The notes: generated by a model not told the origin, from the sequence alone. DNA of 64,000 nucleotides from Micromonospora yasonensis (GCF_026013475.1 NZ_JAPDPH010000001.1:1-64000); one strand, 5' to 3'; numbered from the stretch's first letter, positions 1 to 9,945 are shown. Made by a program: numbers and translations.

Positions 1-105
1 ATCGGTGCCGCTGATTCGGCCGCGCACGTCGGTGACCAGGGTGCTCCACCCGCTCGCGATGTAGAGCAGGTCGGGTCGAACGCGCAGGCTGCGGACCCTG
101 GTCAT
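1..105 (-). CDS. N-terminal fragment, glycogen-debranching-type protein (cut by window edge)
   Basis: The first 35 codons of a leftward gene are visible from an ATG at 105. The peptide contains SGWSTLVTDVRGRISGTD, which resembles the start of the N-terminal domain of amylo-alpha-1,6-glucosidase/glycogen debranching proteins, where a conserved 'LVTD.RG.I' strand opens the domain. The rest lies outside the window, so only the resemblance of this short stretch supports the call. Confidence 0.4.
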   Translation of the reverse strand, partial: MTRVRSLRVRPDLLYIASGWSTLVTDVRGRISGTD

Positions 106-530
106 CGGGCCGCAGATACCCCTTCATCGTCCCGGCACACCCCGGGCGGCCCCAGGACGTGGTGCGGGCCCTATCGCGGACGAGCAGTTCCAGGGCCACC
201 GCGATCGCCACCGCCTCGACCGCCAGCAGCGTGAGCAGGATGAGCAGCTGGGTCGCTCCGGCGCGTTCGACCATGACGCACGGAGCCGGTGGCGGGAATT
301 CGCTCTCCGCGGGCTGCGGATCGCCGAAGCCTGTGGCGCGGACCTCGTCACCACCATGCTCGGCGCCGGTGTGAGCTTGGGCGACGTACCAGAATCGCCG
401 CCCGTCACGCCGACCGCTGCGCGATTCGGTTACCACCCGCTGCGGTCCAGGTTGAGCCGCTCCCGCAAGTCGGCCCGTGATCTTGCTGGTCCGGCAGCAT
501 GACGGACACCGCTCACGGTGGTGCCGATGG
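106..530. other. intergenic, no gene recognised
   Basis: Only compositionally biased open frames occur here and none has a recognisable domain or ribosome site. It separates the debranching-type gene from the DUF5996 gene. Confidence 0.4.
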
Positions 531-1433
531 TCAGGGTGCGTACTGGGTGCGCAGTTTGCTGGTGTCCCAGCCGGCACGGTGGGCGCCGGCCTGGTAGGCG
601 CTCTCCAGGAAGGTGAGGACCGTCGCGCGGGGGTCGGCGGCGGCGCGGGCGTCGTCGTACGTCAGCAGCGCGAGGTGTGCACCCCGGTTTTCGACCCAGC
701 GTGCCTGCGCGGGTTGCAGCGGTTCCTCGGTGAGGCCGTCAGGCTCGGGCGCGGTGTAGGAGTAGAAGGCCGGCTCAGGCACGTTCTGGTCGCCGAACCA
801 GAAGCCGGCGCTGATCACCTCGTGCGAGTACGCCTCCCGGGTCACCGGGTCGACGGTGTCCGGCTGCGGCACCTGCCGGCCGGAGAAGCGGGTGACCGCG
901 ATGTCGAAGGTGTGCCAGAAGTGGTGCACCGGGCTGGTCTTGGCGTTGCACCGGGAGGCATAGTCCTCTAGGACCAGCCCCACCTGGCTGAGTACCTGCC
1001 AGTACCGGTTGACCCAGTACGGGTCGTACGCGGCGTGCGTGGTGTCCTCGGCGAACGGGATGCTGTCGGTCATGTCGTAGGGCTTGGCCTCGATGTGGGC
1101 GGGGATGCCGAGGTACGACAGTGCGGTGAACAGTCGCTCGTGGAACGCCGCGACGGACAGGCCAGGCAGGGGGAAGGAGACCGTCTGGCCGGCCAGGGTG
1201 TTGATGACCAGCCGGTGGTCGACGAAGTCGAAGTCGATGGCGAACATCAGGTCCCGGCCCATGGGGCGGGAGGTGATGCCGCGGCCGGTCAGATGGAACG
1301 GCACATGCCACCAGTGGTTGCGCGGTGGTGCCTGGTCCAGCCGGATCTTGCCGACGATCTGTGTGAACCGGTGGACGGTTTCCTTCGAGTCCGCCCAGGC
1401 GGACAGCGGGATCGGCGGGAACAACTCGGTCAT
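531..1433 (-). CDS. DUF5996 family protein
   Basis: 300 aa, full length for the DUF5996 family of uncharacterised actinobacterial proteins. The N-terminus (FPPIPLSAWADSKETVHRF, then an NHWWHVPFHLTGRG stretch) and the central PYDMTDSIPFAEDTTHAAYD region are the typical conserved blocks of the family. No signal peptide or membrane segment is visible; it is probably cytosolic. The biochemical role is unknown. The ATG start is preceded by a GGAG-type site, and the gene stands alone, with a strong hairpin upstream at 1590-1620. Confidence 0.8.
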   Translation of the reverse strand: MTELFPPIPLSAWADSKETVHRFTQIVGKIRLDQAPPRNHWWHVPFHLTGRGITSRPMGRDLMFAIDFDFVDHRLVINTLAGQTVSFPLPGLSVAAFHERLFTALSYLGIPAHIEAKPYDMTDSIPFAEDTTHAAYDPYWVNRYWQVLSQVGLVLEDYASRCNAKTSPVHHFWHTFDIAVTRFSGRQVPQPDTVDPVTREAYSHEVISAGFWFGDQNVPEPAFYSYTAPEPDGLTEEPLQPAQARWVENRGAHLALLTYDDARAAADPRATVLTFLESAYQAGAHRAGWDTSKLRTQYAP

Positions 1434-1589
1434 CCGGACTCCTCCGACAGCGTGCCATGCAGCACGGCCAATGCCGGCATCCTCCCCGATCCGATGGCCG
1501 TACGGGCGCTAACCTCGCGTCCTCACGCCACGCCCACGTCGGTGGACCCGCTTATCCGGGCTGGCCGCGGCCAACGCCGGGACATGCCG

Positions 1590-1620
1590 TGCGGGGCCCT
1601 GAGGAGGACAGGGCCCCGCA
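1590..1620. terminator. GC-rich hairpin, probable terminator
   Basis: Perfect 11-bp stem TGCGGGGCCCT / AGGGCCCCGCA with a 9-nt loop, immediately after the 3' end of the Tat-exported hydrolase gene (1652-2476, minus strand). Confidence 0.7.
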
Positions 1621-1651
1621 TCTCATGGCTGCTTCTAGACGGATCGGAGGG

Positions 1652-2476
1652 TCAGCGGGTGCCTCGGTCGCCGTCGACGATGAGCTGTGTCACGAGATCC
1701 GGGTGGCTGACCATGGCCACGTGGGAGGCGGCGACCTCGACGGTCTGTGAGCCGGCTCGCTGGTATTCGTAGCGCTGCAGTGCGGGCGGGATGGCTTTGT
1801 CGTCGGTGGCGATCAAGCCCCAGGAAGGGATGGTGTGCCAGGCGGCGGCCTGGGTCAGGTCGGTGAAGCAGGCGGCGCTGAACGGCCGCTGCGTCGCCGC
1901 CATGATCTTCGTGGTCGATGCCGGCAGGTCGGCGGCGAAGACCTGGCGCAGCTTGTCGGCCTGGAGGTACAGGTCGGTGCCGGTGGTGCCGTCCGGGTTC
2001 GGGTACGGGATCGGGTTGAGGGCGGCCTGGATCTCGCTGCCCGGGTACGTGGTGATGAGCTGGCCGAGGGCCTCGCCGGTGTCGGGGACGAAAGCGGCAA
2101 CGTAGACGAGGGCTCTGACGTTGGGGGCGCTGGCGGCGGCGTTGGTGATGACCGCGCCGCCGTAGGAGTGGCCGACCAGGATGACCGGATCGTTGATGCT
2201 GTGCAGCAGGCTGGCGATGTAGGCGGCGTCAGAGGGCAGGCTGCGCAGCGGCGTCGCCGGTGCGATCACGGGGTAGCCACGCTCTTGCAGCCGTTCGACG
2301 ACGCCGCTCCAGCTGGCGGTGGCGTCGGCGAAACCGCCGTGGACGAGCACGACGGTGGGTTTGGTCGGGCGGGTGCGGCCGGCCGCGGCCGGACTGGCCG
2401 CCATGGCCATCGCGGAGGTGGCTACCGCGGCGCTGACGCCGGCGACGAACGTGCGCCGGGAGACGTTGGCAGGCAT
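1652..2476 (-). CDS. secreted alpha/beta hydrolase (Tat signal)
   Basis: 274 aa. The chosen ATG follows AGGAG and gives an N-terminus SRRTFVAGVSAAVATSAMAM, a twin-arginine signal ending near AAAG, so export by Tat is likely. The mature part starts with VVLVHGGFAD (oxyanion strand), has the nucleophile elbow GHSYGG and a late His in VAASHVAMVSHP, which is the alpha/beta-hydrolase triad layout of the EstC-like esterase group. The substrate is unknown. It lies directly downstream of a second hydrolase of the same subfamily (2500-3198), 23 bp apart and co-oriented, so the two probably form an operon and arose by duplication. Confidence 0.85.
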   Translation of the reverse strand: MPANVSRRTFVAGVSAAVATSAMAMAASPAAAGRTRPTKPTVVLVHGGFADATASWSGVVERLQERGYPVIAPATPLRSLPSDAAYIASLLHSINDPVILVGHSYGGAVITNAAASAPNVRALVYVAAFVPDTGEALGQLITTYPGSEIQAALNPIPYPNPDGTTGTDLYLQADKLRQVFAADLPASTTKIMAATQRPFSAACFTDLTQAAAWHTIPSWGLIATDDKAIPPALQRYEYQRAGSQTVEVAASHVAMVSHPDLVTQLIVDGDRGTR

Positions 2477-2499
2477 GAAAGCTCCTGACGTGGTGGTGA

Positions 2500-3198
2500 T
2501 CAGTAGGTGGCCGACGCGGCGGCTTGGCGGATGAGGTCGGCGACCGCGGCCGCCTGGGAGGCATAGATGGCGTGGCTGCCGATCGCCTCGACGACAACGG
2601 CGCCTGCGCGGGTGGCCATCGTCCGCTGCGCGGCCGGCGGGATCATGCGGTCCTCGGTGGCGACCAGGTACCAGCTGGGCTTGTGCCGCCACGCCGGCTC
2701 GGTAACCGCACCGGCCAGTGCCCCGACGCCCCACGGCACCTGGGAGTCGGCCAGGAAGGCAGCCTCGTCGGCGGGCAGGTCACCGGCGAACGACGCGTGG
2801 AACTTGTCCCGGTCGAGGAACAGGAACCCGTCGCGGGGCGGCAGGATCGGCGGGACCGGGGCGCCGGGCGGCGGGTCGGCGATCAGGGTATTGACGGCCT
2901 CGCCCTTGTCTGGGGCGAACGCCGCGATGTAGACGAGCGCGGCGACCCGTTCATGAGCGCCCGCTTCGCTGATGACCGCGCCGCCGTAGGAGTGGCCGAC
3001 CAGCACGGCCGGGCCGTCAAGCCCGTCGAGGATGAAGCGGGCCGCGGCGACGTCACCCTCCAGCGACACTGTCGGGTTCTGCACGATCTTGACGGTGAAG
3101 CCGTCCCGAGTCAGCAGGCGATGCACGGCCTGCCAGCCTGATCCGTCGACGAAGCCGCCATGGACCAGAACCACATTACGGATGGTTGGTGTGCTCAT
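2500..3198 (-). CDS. alpha/beta hydrolase
   Basis: 232 aa, cytosolic (no signal). VVLVHGGFVDGSGW forms the first strand and oxyanion region, GHSYGG carries the nucleophile Ser, and IGSHAIYASQ near the end carries the catalytic His. ATG 3198 is preceded by GGGAG at a suitable distance. It belongs to the same family as the next gene downstream (1652-2476), and a third member sits at 12913-13674. It may be regulated by the STAND regulator encoded just upstream, but this is inferred only from proximity. Confidence 0.85.
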   Translation of the reverse strand: MSTPTIRNVVLVHGGFVDGSGWQAVHRLLTRDGFTVKIVQNPTVSLEGDVAAARFILDGLDGPAVLVGHSYGGAVISEAGAHERVAALVYIAAFAPDKGEAVNTLIADPPPGAPVPPILPPRDGFLFLDRDKFHASFAGDLPADEAAFLADSQVPWGVGALAGAVTEPAWRHKPSWYLVATEDRMIPPAAQRTMATRAGAVVVEAIGSHAIYASQAAAVADLIRQAAASATY

Positions 3199-3287
3199 GG
3201 AATGCTCCCGAGTACCGGGGCGGGCCGACCGCCCGCCGCTTCGCATTCCATGCAAGCCGTAGCCCAGGTGCCGGAACAGGTAGAACA

Positions 3288-5558
3288 CTATGCAGAATTA
3301 GTGTTTGCTTCTATCGCTGCGGCTCCGGCACGGCAGCGCTCGGCGCGGTCGTGCTGCCCGACCGACTCGTACAGGTCGGCCGCCTGTAGCAGGCTGGCTC
3401 GCGCTTGGCCGGCGTGATCCTCGTCGTAGAGTTCCTCGCCCAGGATCCGCAACCACGCCGCCTGCCCCATGAAGACCTGCAGGCGGCCGAAGAGATCCAC
3501 TGCGCGCAGCATCATCGGTACGGCTTCGTCACGGCGGCCGACGCGTCCAAGGGCGCGGGCGGTGAGGCCGAGGACATGCGGGAGTTCCGCTTCGGCGATC
3601 TCCGCCGTCATGCCCGAGGCGGGATCTTCCACCAATGCCAGCGCACGCTGGTAGGCGGCAAGCGCTTCTGCCACGTCACCGAGGTCGAAGGCGATGGTCC
3701 CCCGGGCCAGCAATGCCTGATTGACGTCCCGCGCGTTACCCGCTTGTTCTAGCAATATGGCTGCTTGACGTACCGCGGTCAGCGCAGCCTCAAGGTCACC
3801 TATCCCACGACGCGCGGCCGCGACGTACATCAGAGCCCATCCCTCCTGCCGAAGGTTGCCGGCCTGGCGGGCCAAACTCAGCGCCCGCTGCGCACAACCC
3901 AGTGCGGTCGGCATGTCCTTGCGCCACGGCAACGTGTGGACCCAGGCAATGTGGTTGAGGAATTCGGCCTGAAGTCCGGCGTCGCCGAGCGCGACCGCCG
4001 AGTCGGAAGCGAGCGTGAACACCTCGAGCCAGCGGGGCCAATGCACCCAGTGTTCGGCGAACCAGTGCAAGGCACTGGCGGCGCGAACCACGGCGTGGTG
4101 GTCCCCGTCGACGGCAGCGGCGCCGAGCGCCGGGAACCAGTGTTCCGCCTCGATGCGTATCCAGGCCTTGGCGTCCTCAGCCGAGGCGAAAACGGGATCC
4201 GCGGATCGGCCTGCGTCCGGACCGAACCATCCCCCGGCGGCGGTAACGGTTGCCAGCAGCCACGCGACCATCTGCCGGCTGACAGCGATCACCGTGTCGG
4301 CTGAATCCTCTCGCTCAAGCCGCTGCTGCGCGTACAGCCGCACCAGATCGTGGAAGCGATACCTGCCGCCCTCCGCGACACCCATGAGGCCCAGCTCGAC
4401 CAGATCGTCGAGCTGGTCCTCGGCAACCGGCACGGCGACGCCGCCGAGCACCGCCGCCAGGGCGGCACCGAAATCCGGGCCGGGCACCAGCGCAGTACGG
4501 CGAAACAACTGCCGCGCCGCGTCCGGCAGTTGCTCATACGACATGCCGAAGGCAGCCCCGACCGTCAGATCACCCGCGCTGAGCTGATCCAGCCGCCGCT
4601 GATCGACCGACAGCCGCGCGACCAGATCACCCGCACTCCAGATCGGCCGCGACACCAGTCGGTTTCCCACGATGCGTACCGCCAGAGGCAGCCCGCCCAG
4701 CAAATCCACCAGGCTCTGCAAGTCGCGGTCATCCGGCACGTCGGCCCGCTCGGCGAGGATCCGCCTGAGCAACTCGGACGCGTCGGCCGCCGGCATCGGA
4801 TCCAGATGAAGCCGGTGCACGCCTTCCAGTCCGGCCAGCAGACGCCGGCTGGTCACCAGGAGCTGGCTGTGCCCACCACCGGGTATCAGCGGGCGCACCT
4901 GTGCCTCTGACGCCGCATCGTCGACGACCACGAGCACACGCTTCTCCCGTAGCAACTGCCGGTAACGCCCAGCACGCTCGGCAGCATCCTCCGGAATCTG
5001 CTGATCCCGTACGCCCAGAGCCCGCAGCACACGCGCCAGGATCTCGTCACTGCCGACCGGGCGCGCACTCATCCCCAGCGCATCGAGGAAGTACACCCCG
5101 CCGGGGAACCGGTCACGCAGACGGTGCGCAGCCCGTACCACCAGGGTCGTCTTACCCAGCCCGGCGCCACCGGAGATCACCGCCGCATTGGACCGGTCGG
5201 CCGACTCATCCAGCGCGTCCACCAACCGGAAGATCCACGCCAGCTCGGCCGCCCGGCCAGTGAAATCCCCAATCGATCCCGGCAACTCGCACAGCCCCGG
5301 CGCGGCGGCCACGTACGCCGGCCGCGTACGCCCGACCTTGGCGAGCGCGACGAACTCGTCCCGGCGAACGCCGCCAAGCTTGAGCGCGTCGGCGATCAGC
5401 GCCACCGTCCGCCGCTGTGGTCCGAGCGCCCGCCCGCGTTCCATGTTGCTCAACGCCCGCACGCTCACACCAGATGCCTCAGCCAACTCCTCCAGCGTCA
5501 GCCCCGCGGCATGACGCGCCACCCGAAGCGCTACCGCGAACGAACCCTCGCCACTCAT
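3288..5558 (-). CDS. XRE-NB-ARC-TPR (STAND) transcriptional regulator
   Basis: 756 aa. Residues about 5-75 form an XRE helix-turn-helix (LTLEELAEASGVSVRALSNME). Residues about 95-340 form an NB-ARC ATPase with Walker A GGAGLGKTT (about 130-138) and Walker B VLVVVDDA. The remainder is a winged-helix/TPR array with repeated YQRAL/AQRAL helices. This is the architecture of actinomycete STAND regulators of the AfsR-like type, although a SARP DNA-binding domain is absent and XRE replaces it. ATG 5558 is preferred to an upstream TTG because it starts right before the XRE domain. The hydrolase genes lie downstream on the same strand, so they are candidate targets. Confidence 0.85.
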   Translation of the reverse strand: MSGEGSFAVALRVARHAAGLTLEELAEASGVSVRALSNMERGRALGPQRRTVALIADALKLGGVRRDEFVALAKVGRTRPAYVAAAPGLCELPGSIGDFTGRAAELAWIFRLVDALDESADRSNAAVISGGAGLGKTTLVVRAAHRLRDRFPGGVYFLDALGMSARPVGSDEILARVLRALGVRDQQIPEDAAERAGRYRQLLREKRVLVVVDDAASEAQVRPLIPGGGHSQLLVTSRRLLAGLEGVHRLHLDPMPAADASELLRRILAERADVPDDRDLQSLVDLLGGLPLAVRIVGNRLVSRPIWSAGDLVARLSVDQRRLDQLSAGDLTVGAAFGMSYEQLPDAARQLFRRTALVPGPDFGAALAAVLGGVAVPVAEDQLDDLVELGLMGVAEGGRYRFHDLVRLYAQQRLEREDSADTVIAVSRQMVAWLLATVTAAGGWFGPDAGRSADPVFASAEDAKAWIRIEAEHWFPALGAAAVDGDHHAVVRAASALHWFAEHWVHWPRWLEVFTLASDSAVALGDAGLQAEFLNHIAWVHTLPWRKDMPTALGCAQRALSLARQAGNLRQEGWALMYVAAARRGIGDLEAALTAVRQAAILLEQAGNARDVNQALLARGTIAFDLGDVAEALAAYQRALALVEDPASGMTAEIAEAELPHVLGLTARALGRVGRRDEAVPMMLRAVDLFGRLQVFMGQAAWLRILGEELYDEDHAGQARASLLQAADLYESVGQHDRAERCRAGAAAIEANTNSA

Positions 5559-5771
5559 CCCACCGTCATACACCGCCCGGCCACCCAAGCGGGGCAGTCG
5601 CGCGGTCAGATAAGTGGTGCCCCTGGCGGTTCAGGGTCAGCCAAACCGTCGGGTTCTGCTTGGCCGCCGGTGGTCCGTACGGTCCCGCAGCTCAAGTCCG
5701 CCTCCAGGGGAGATGATCGAAAGAGGATCTGGTATCCCTGCGTCCGGGCGCTCGGAAGCTTGGTGGCCTTT

Positions 5772-6944
5772 TCAGGGGTGCAGCACCGCTTTGATCACGT
5801 CGTCGCGGCGGTCGAAGCGCTGGTACAGCTGGGGCGCGTCGGTGAGGGTGCCGTGGTGGGTGACGATGAAGCCGGGCCGGGCTCGTCCGGAGACGACGAG
5901 GTCGCGAAGGAGCAGGGTGTAACGGCGGTCGTGGGTACGGCCGAACCGGACGGCGATGCCTTTGCTGAACAGCGTTCCCCATGGTGCGACCAGGTCTTCG
6001 TGGGCGGTCGCGCCAGGGCGGGGGTGCAGGTCGGTATCCGGGTACACCCCGGCGACGCCGATCGCACCGGTTGGGTTCACCAGCCGGGCGGCGTCCGCGA
6101 TCACCTGGTTGGGGCGTTCCTGGTCGGGGTGTTCGCGGTCGTGGGCCTGGAATCCGACCGCGTCGATGACCTTGTCGACCCCGTTCAGTTTCTCCTCGCC
6201 GAGCGGCAGCCCGGCCCGTGCCCGGTGTTCGCGGATCTGTTCGACGGGGTCGCCACAGCGGAAGTCGATCGGGACTGCCCCGACCTCGCCGGCCTTGTCG
6301 AGCCGGGCATCCACCCCGTCCACGCAGTACACGACGCGGGCACCGAGGAGCAGGGCTGAGTACGCGCTGAGCAGCCCGATGGCGCCGGCGCCGAACACGG
6401 CCGCCGTGTCCCCGGCTTCGATCCCAGCGAGGGTGGCGGCGGCGTGCCAGCCGGTGACGAACGCGTCCGCGAGCAGGACGAAGTCGTCCTCGTGCGCGTC
6501 GCCGGGCTCGCCGGGCACGCGTACGCAGTTCGCGTCCGCCCACGGCACGCGGAGTAGGTCGGCCTGGGCACCCGGGTAGGGGCCCATCCCGGCGTAGCCG
6601 TACGCGGCACCCACCCCTTCAGGTCGGGCCCGCAGGCAGGCCGCGGAGAGGCCTCGGGCGCACATTGCGCACGTGCCGCAGAACAGGTGCGTGGGGATCA
6701 CCACCCGCATGCCCGGCCGGATCGACTGCACGGCGTTGCCCACCTGCTCGACGACGCCCAGCGGTTCATGGCCGAGCACCAGTCCGGGCATGGCGCCCGT
6801 CCGCCCGTCGTACATGTGTAGATCCGTGCCGCACAGGGCGCTGGAGCTGATCCGCACCAGCGCGTCGGTCTCCGCCTCCAGCCCCGGGTCCGGCACGTCG
6901 CGTACGCCGACGGTCCGGACGTCCTCGTACACCACCGCTCTCAC
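5772..6944 (-). CDS. zinc-dependent medium-chain dehydrogenase, glutathione-independent formaldehyde dehydrogenase-like
   Basis: 390 aa MDR/alcohol dehydrogenase. The catalytic zinc ligands are in ALCGTDLH and GHEPLG, the structural zinc cysteines in CGTCAMCARGLSAAC, and the NAD(P) site in VFGAGAIGLL. The stretch LADAFVTGWHAA and the overall length match the glutathione-independent formaldehyde dehydrogenase branch, which oxidises formaldehyde or other aldehydes/alcohols with NAD. The exact substrate cannot be read from sequence. It is a single gene between the STAND regulator and the ABM-domain gene. Confidence 0.85.
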   Translation of the reverse strand: MRAVVYEDVRTVGVRDVPDPGLEAETDALVRISSSALCGTDLHMYDGRTGAMPGLVLGHEPLGVVEQVGNAVQSIRPGMRVVIPTHLFCGTCAMCARGLSAACLRARPEGVGAAYGYAGMGPYPGAQADLLRVPWADANCVRVPGEPGDAHEDDFVLLADAFVTGWHAAATLAGIEAGDTAAVFGAGAIGLLSAYSALLLGARVVYCVDGVDARLDKAGEVGAVPIDFRCGDPVEQIREHRARAGLPLGEEKLNGVDKVIDAVGFQAHDREHPDQERPNQVIADAARLVNPTGAIGVAGVYPDTDLHPRPGATAHEDLVAPWGTLFSKGIAVRFGRTHDRRYTLLLRDLVVSGRARPGFIVTHHGTLTDAPQLYQRFDRRDDVIKAVLHP

Positions 6945-7040
6945 ATCTGCTTACTCCAGTTCGTGATTTCGAGACCGTCCGTCCCAGCCAAGCCGGCGGC
7001 GACGATGCACCCACAGCGCGCGGCGGCTGGGTAGGACCGG

Positions 7041-7721
7041 TCAGGCCGTGATCGGCTCCCGGTGGGGCTCGCTGATCATCATCATCATGTGCGCGGTCCA
7101 CGGGGCGACGAGGCGTTTGTCGATCTCACCCCGCACGATGCGATAGAAGCTGGACGTGTTCATGTGATTGTCGAGAGCCGCCTGATCAGTCCAGTTCTCA
7201 TACAGGAACATGACCGACGGTTCCTCGACCGACTGGTAAAGGTCGTAGCCCAGGCACCCGGGCTCGGCGCGACTGATCGCGACCATCTCCAGGTGGCATT
7301 TACCAACCGCAGCCTCCTCGCCAGCCTTGATCGTGAAGAACGGCACGAGGGTCACCTGCGCCGGCGAGCTCGCGACCGGCCGTGGCCGGTCGAGCCGGGC
7401 ATCGGGTTCCGACAGCATCTGCATCCGCCACTGCGTGTACGGGGCAACGATCTCGCCCGCGACGGTCTCCGTGAGGCACTGCCGCACGTGTGTACTCGCC
7501 AGATGCGCGTCCAGGGCCTGCTCGTCCGCCCAGTTGCCGAGCACGTAGAACGCGGCCGGGTTGTTCTTCAGCTGATGCACGTCGTAACTGAGATTGCCGC
7601 CTTCCTCCTGGGTCGCCTGCGTCAGCCGAAGAAGAGCGTCCCGGACGGCATCCGCGCGCCCGGGACCAGCGATCAACTGAGTCAGGACGGCCGCTTGGCG
7701 AGGCGATGCGGACGGCAACAT
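7041..7721 (-). CDS. tandem ABM-domain (antibiotic biosynthesis monooxygenase/YgiN-like) protein
   Basis: 226 aa with two alpha+beta ABM domains. The first has NLSYDVHQLKNNPAAFYVLG, the second CLGYDLYQSVEEPSVMFLYE; each contains the typical E/YE-W-D-ALDNH/LDAH helix. Single ABM proteins are cofactor-free quinol oxygenases or heme-binding proteins; fused pairs mimic the normal homodimer. The function here is open. ATG 7721 begins just before domain one; an upstream ATG at 7758 would add 12 residues. Confidence 0.8.
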   Translation of the reverse strand: MLPSASPRQAAVLTQLIAGPGRADAVRDALLRLTQATQEEGGNLSYDVHQLKNNPAAFYVLGNWADEQALDAHLASTHVRQCLTETVAGEIVAPYTQWRMQMLSEPDARLDRPRPVASSPAQVTLVPFFTIKAGEEAAVGKCHLEMVAISRAEPGCLGYDLYQSVEEPSVMFLYENWTDQAALDNHMNTSSFYRIVRGEIDKRLVAPWTAHMMMMISEPHREPITA

Positions 7722-7953
7722 ACCCTCGCTTCGTCGGCGTTCGCTTCCGCCCACCATCGTCCCCCGTCTCCAGCCAGAGCATGCCCTCAGCGATATGGAT
7801 CTCGTCGCACCGTACCGCCCCTTCTTGCCCACGTTCGGGGCTTTCCTCCAACGAAGCCCTTTGCGACCAGCATCCCGCCAGCAACCCGTCCCTGATTGAG
7901 TTTCTCCGATCTCACCGGCCCGACGATGGGTGCCGTCATCCGTAGCCGGCGGA

Positions 7954-9519
7954 TCACCCCTGTGGGGGCGAGACGAAGTCCTTGGAGCGGATCATGACGA
8001 AGGACAGCACCCCGGCGACGATGGTGACGATCCCCGCGAGCAACAGAATCTCGTTCAGGGCGCTGGCAAAACCGCCGCGCGCGATCTCGACGAGCAGGCC
8101 GCGCTGCTGTGGCGGGACGGTGGCGAACAATCGGCTCACGCTGCCGTTGCGCAGTGCCGCCGCGATGTCGGCGCTGTGTGGGGCGAGCGGGGTTCCAGCG
8201 ACCTGGGTCTGCACCACGGTGGTCAGCCGGTTGGCGAACAGGGTGCCCAAGAGCCCGACGCCGGTAGCAATGCCGACCTGCCGGAACGTCAGGTTGATAC
8301 CCGAGGCCATCCCCGATCGCCGTGTCTCCACCACCCCAACCGCAGTGGAGGCCAGCGGCGGGTTGACGAACCCGACGCCCACGCCGGCCATGATCAGCCC
8401 CGGGATCAGGTGTGCCCACGACGAGGCCGCGGTCAAGCCGCGCATGAGCAGCAGCCCGACGCCGACCAGCACCAGCCCGGGGCCAACGATGGTGCGGATC
8501 GGCACCTTCTCGCTCAGCCACCCCGCCACTGTGCTGGCGACCAGGACGCCGGCGGAGAGGACGAGCAGCCGCACGCCGGCCTGCAGTGCGCTGTAACCGA
8601 GCACGTTCTGCAGGTAGAGGACCACGTAGAGCAGCATGGCGAAGATGCCGAAGGAAAGGCCGAACGCGGCGATGTCACCACCGACGAAGGTGGGCACCCG
8701 GAACAGCCGTAGCTCGAACATCGGGTGCGAACTGCGAGCCTCGACCAGCAGGAAGGCGATGAGCAGAACTGCGGCCGCGGCGAAGCATGCGATGACAACC
8801 GCCCCCGTGAAACCGCTGCGTCCCGCTTCGATGAGGGCGTAGATCAAGGCGGCCAGCGCCCCGGAGAAGATCACAAAGCCAGGCCAGTCCGGGCGCTTGG
8901 CCTGCTCGTCGCGTGACTCGGCAACCCTCAGCATGGTCAGGGCCAGCGCGACGACACCGACGGGAACGTTGACGAAGAAGATCCACCGCCAGGACAGGCT
9001 CGACACCAACACGCCGCCGATGATGGGACCGACGGCTGCGGCGAGCCCGGCCAGGGCGCCCCAGACGCCGAAGGCCAGGCCGCGCTCGGGACCGCGGAAC
9101 GCGTTGGCCAGCAGGGCCAGTGAGACGGAGAACATGATGGCCCCACCGACGCCCTGCAGGCCACGGGACAGTTCGAGTATGAACGGGGACTGCGCGATGC
9201 CGCACAGCGCCGACGCGGCGGTGAAGACGACCACGCCGACCAGGTAGATGCGGCGGCGGCCGTACAGGTCCGCCAGCGACCCCGCGGTCAGCAGGAGAGC
9301 GGCCAGGGTGAGCGCGTACGCGTCGACGACCCACTGCACGTCGGAGAAGGACGCCCCCAGCGACGCCTGGATGTCGGGCAGCGCCACGTTCACGATCGTC
9401 AAGTCAATCAACAGCATGAACGTGCCCACGCAGACCGCCCCGAGAGTCCACCATTTCGGGTCGGCTCCTGGATGTGGCGACCCGCCTGCGCCGGCGCCGG
9501 TCCGGCTTGGCTCGGTCAT
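7954..9519 (-). CDS. MFS drug:H+ antiporter, DHA2 (14-TM, EmrB/QacA) family
   Basis: 521 aa integral membrane protein with about 14 hydrophobic segments. Motif A GSLADLYGRRRIY and motif C-like GPIIGGVLVSSLSWRWIFFVN are clear, placing it in the DHA2 family, which exports hydrophobic cations and antibiotics by proton antiport. The first TM contains LIDLTIVNVALPDI, a DHA2 hallmark. ATG 9519 gives a short cytosolic tail before TM1. No TetR-type repressor is adjacent; regulation is not visible. Confidence 0.9.
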   Translation of the reverse strand: MTEPSRTGAGAGGSPHPGADPKWWTLGAVCVGTFMLLIDLTIVNVALPDIQASLGASFSDVQWVVDAYALTLAALLLTAGSLADLYGRRRIYLVGVVVFTAASALCGIAQSPFILELSRGLQGVGGAIMFSVSLALLANAFRGPERGLAFGVWGALAGLAAAVGPIIGGVLVSSLSWRWIFFVNVPVGVVALALTMLRVAESRDEQAKRPDWPGFVIFSGALAALIYALIEAGRSGFTGAVVIACFAAAAVLLIAFLLVEARSSHPMFELRLFRVPTFVGGDIAAFGLSFGIFAMLLYVVLYLQNVLGYSALQAGVRLLVLSAGVLVASTVAGWLSEKVPIRTIVGPGLVLVGVGLLLMRGLTAASSWAHLIPGLIMAGVGVGFVNPPLASTAVGVVETRRSGMASGINLTFRQVGIATGVGLLGTLFANRLTTVVQTQVAGTPLAPHSADIAAALRNGSVSRLFATVPPQQRGLLVEIARGGFASALNEILLLAGIVTIVAGVLSFVMIRSKDFVSPPQG

Positions 9520-9819
9520 AGCCGGGAGAGTACCGAGACGTGTAGCGCTATATGCATCTTGGTGAGCATTTGACCGCTTCGAGTGGTAGGCCCAGATAGA
9601 GTCCCGCTGGCACGCTGTCCGCAAGCAGCACGTCCTAGTGAGGGACGAACTCCCTCACCAGTGTGTAGTAAAGGATGGCCCAACGGTTGCCCTCAGTAGG
9701 CAGGCCGGGCCCGAGAGGAATGTGAGGAAGAAGGTGGCAGGCTCCACGGGGCACCCCGGATCCGCCATGAAACACCGGGGGCCCATTGGCGGTTACGTCC
9801 TCTCGGAGGAGCCGCTGGA

Positions 9820-9945
9820 ACTCAATGCGGGCCGGCCCACCTGCGGATTGAGGTCCGCGACACCGGCGACCGGCCGATCCAGGTCGGTCCGTGCCCAGAT
9901 GCGAAAATTCGGGGCGAGGGCCGTTCACATAACGGACGGCAGCAG
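9820..9945 (+). pseudogene. remnant of an RsbW/HATPase_c-like anti-sigma ATPase
   Basis: One plus frame reads GPAHLRIEVRDTGDRPIQVG followed by CPDAKIRGEGR. This is the N-box/G1-box core of serine-kinase-type HATPase proteins ('LR.EV.D.....P....GRGL'). No start, no upstream helices and no C-terminal half are present, so it is a decayed fragment between the DHA2 transporter and the LtrA gene. Confidence 0.4.
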
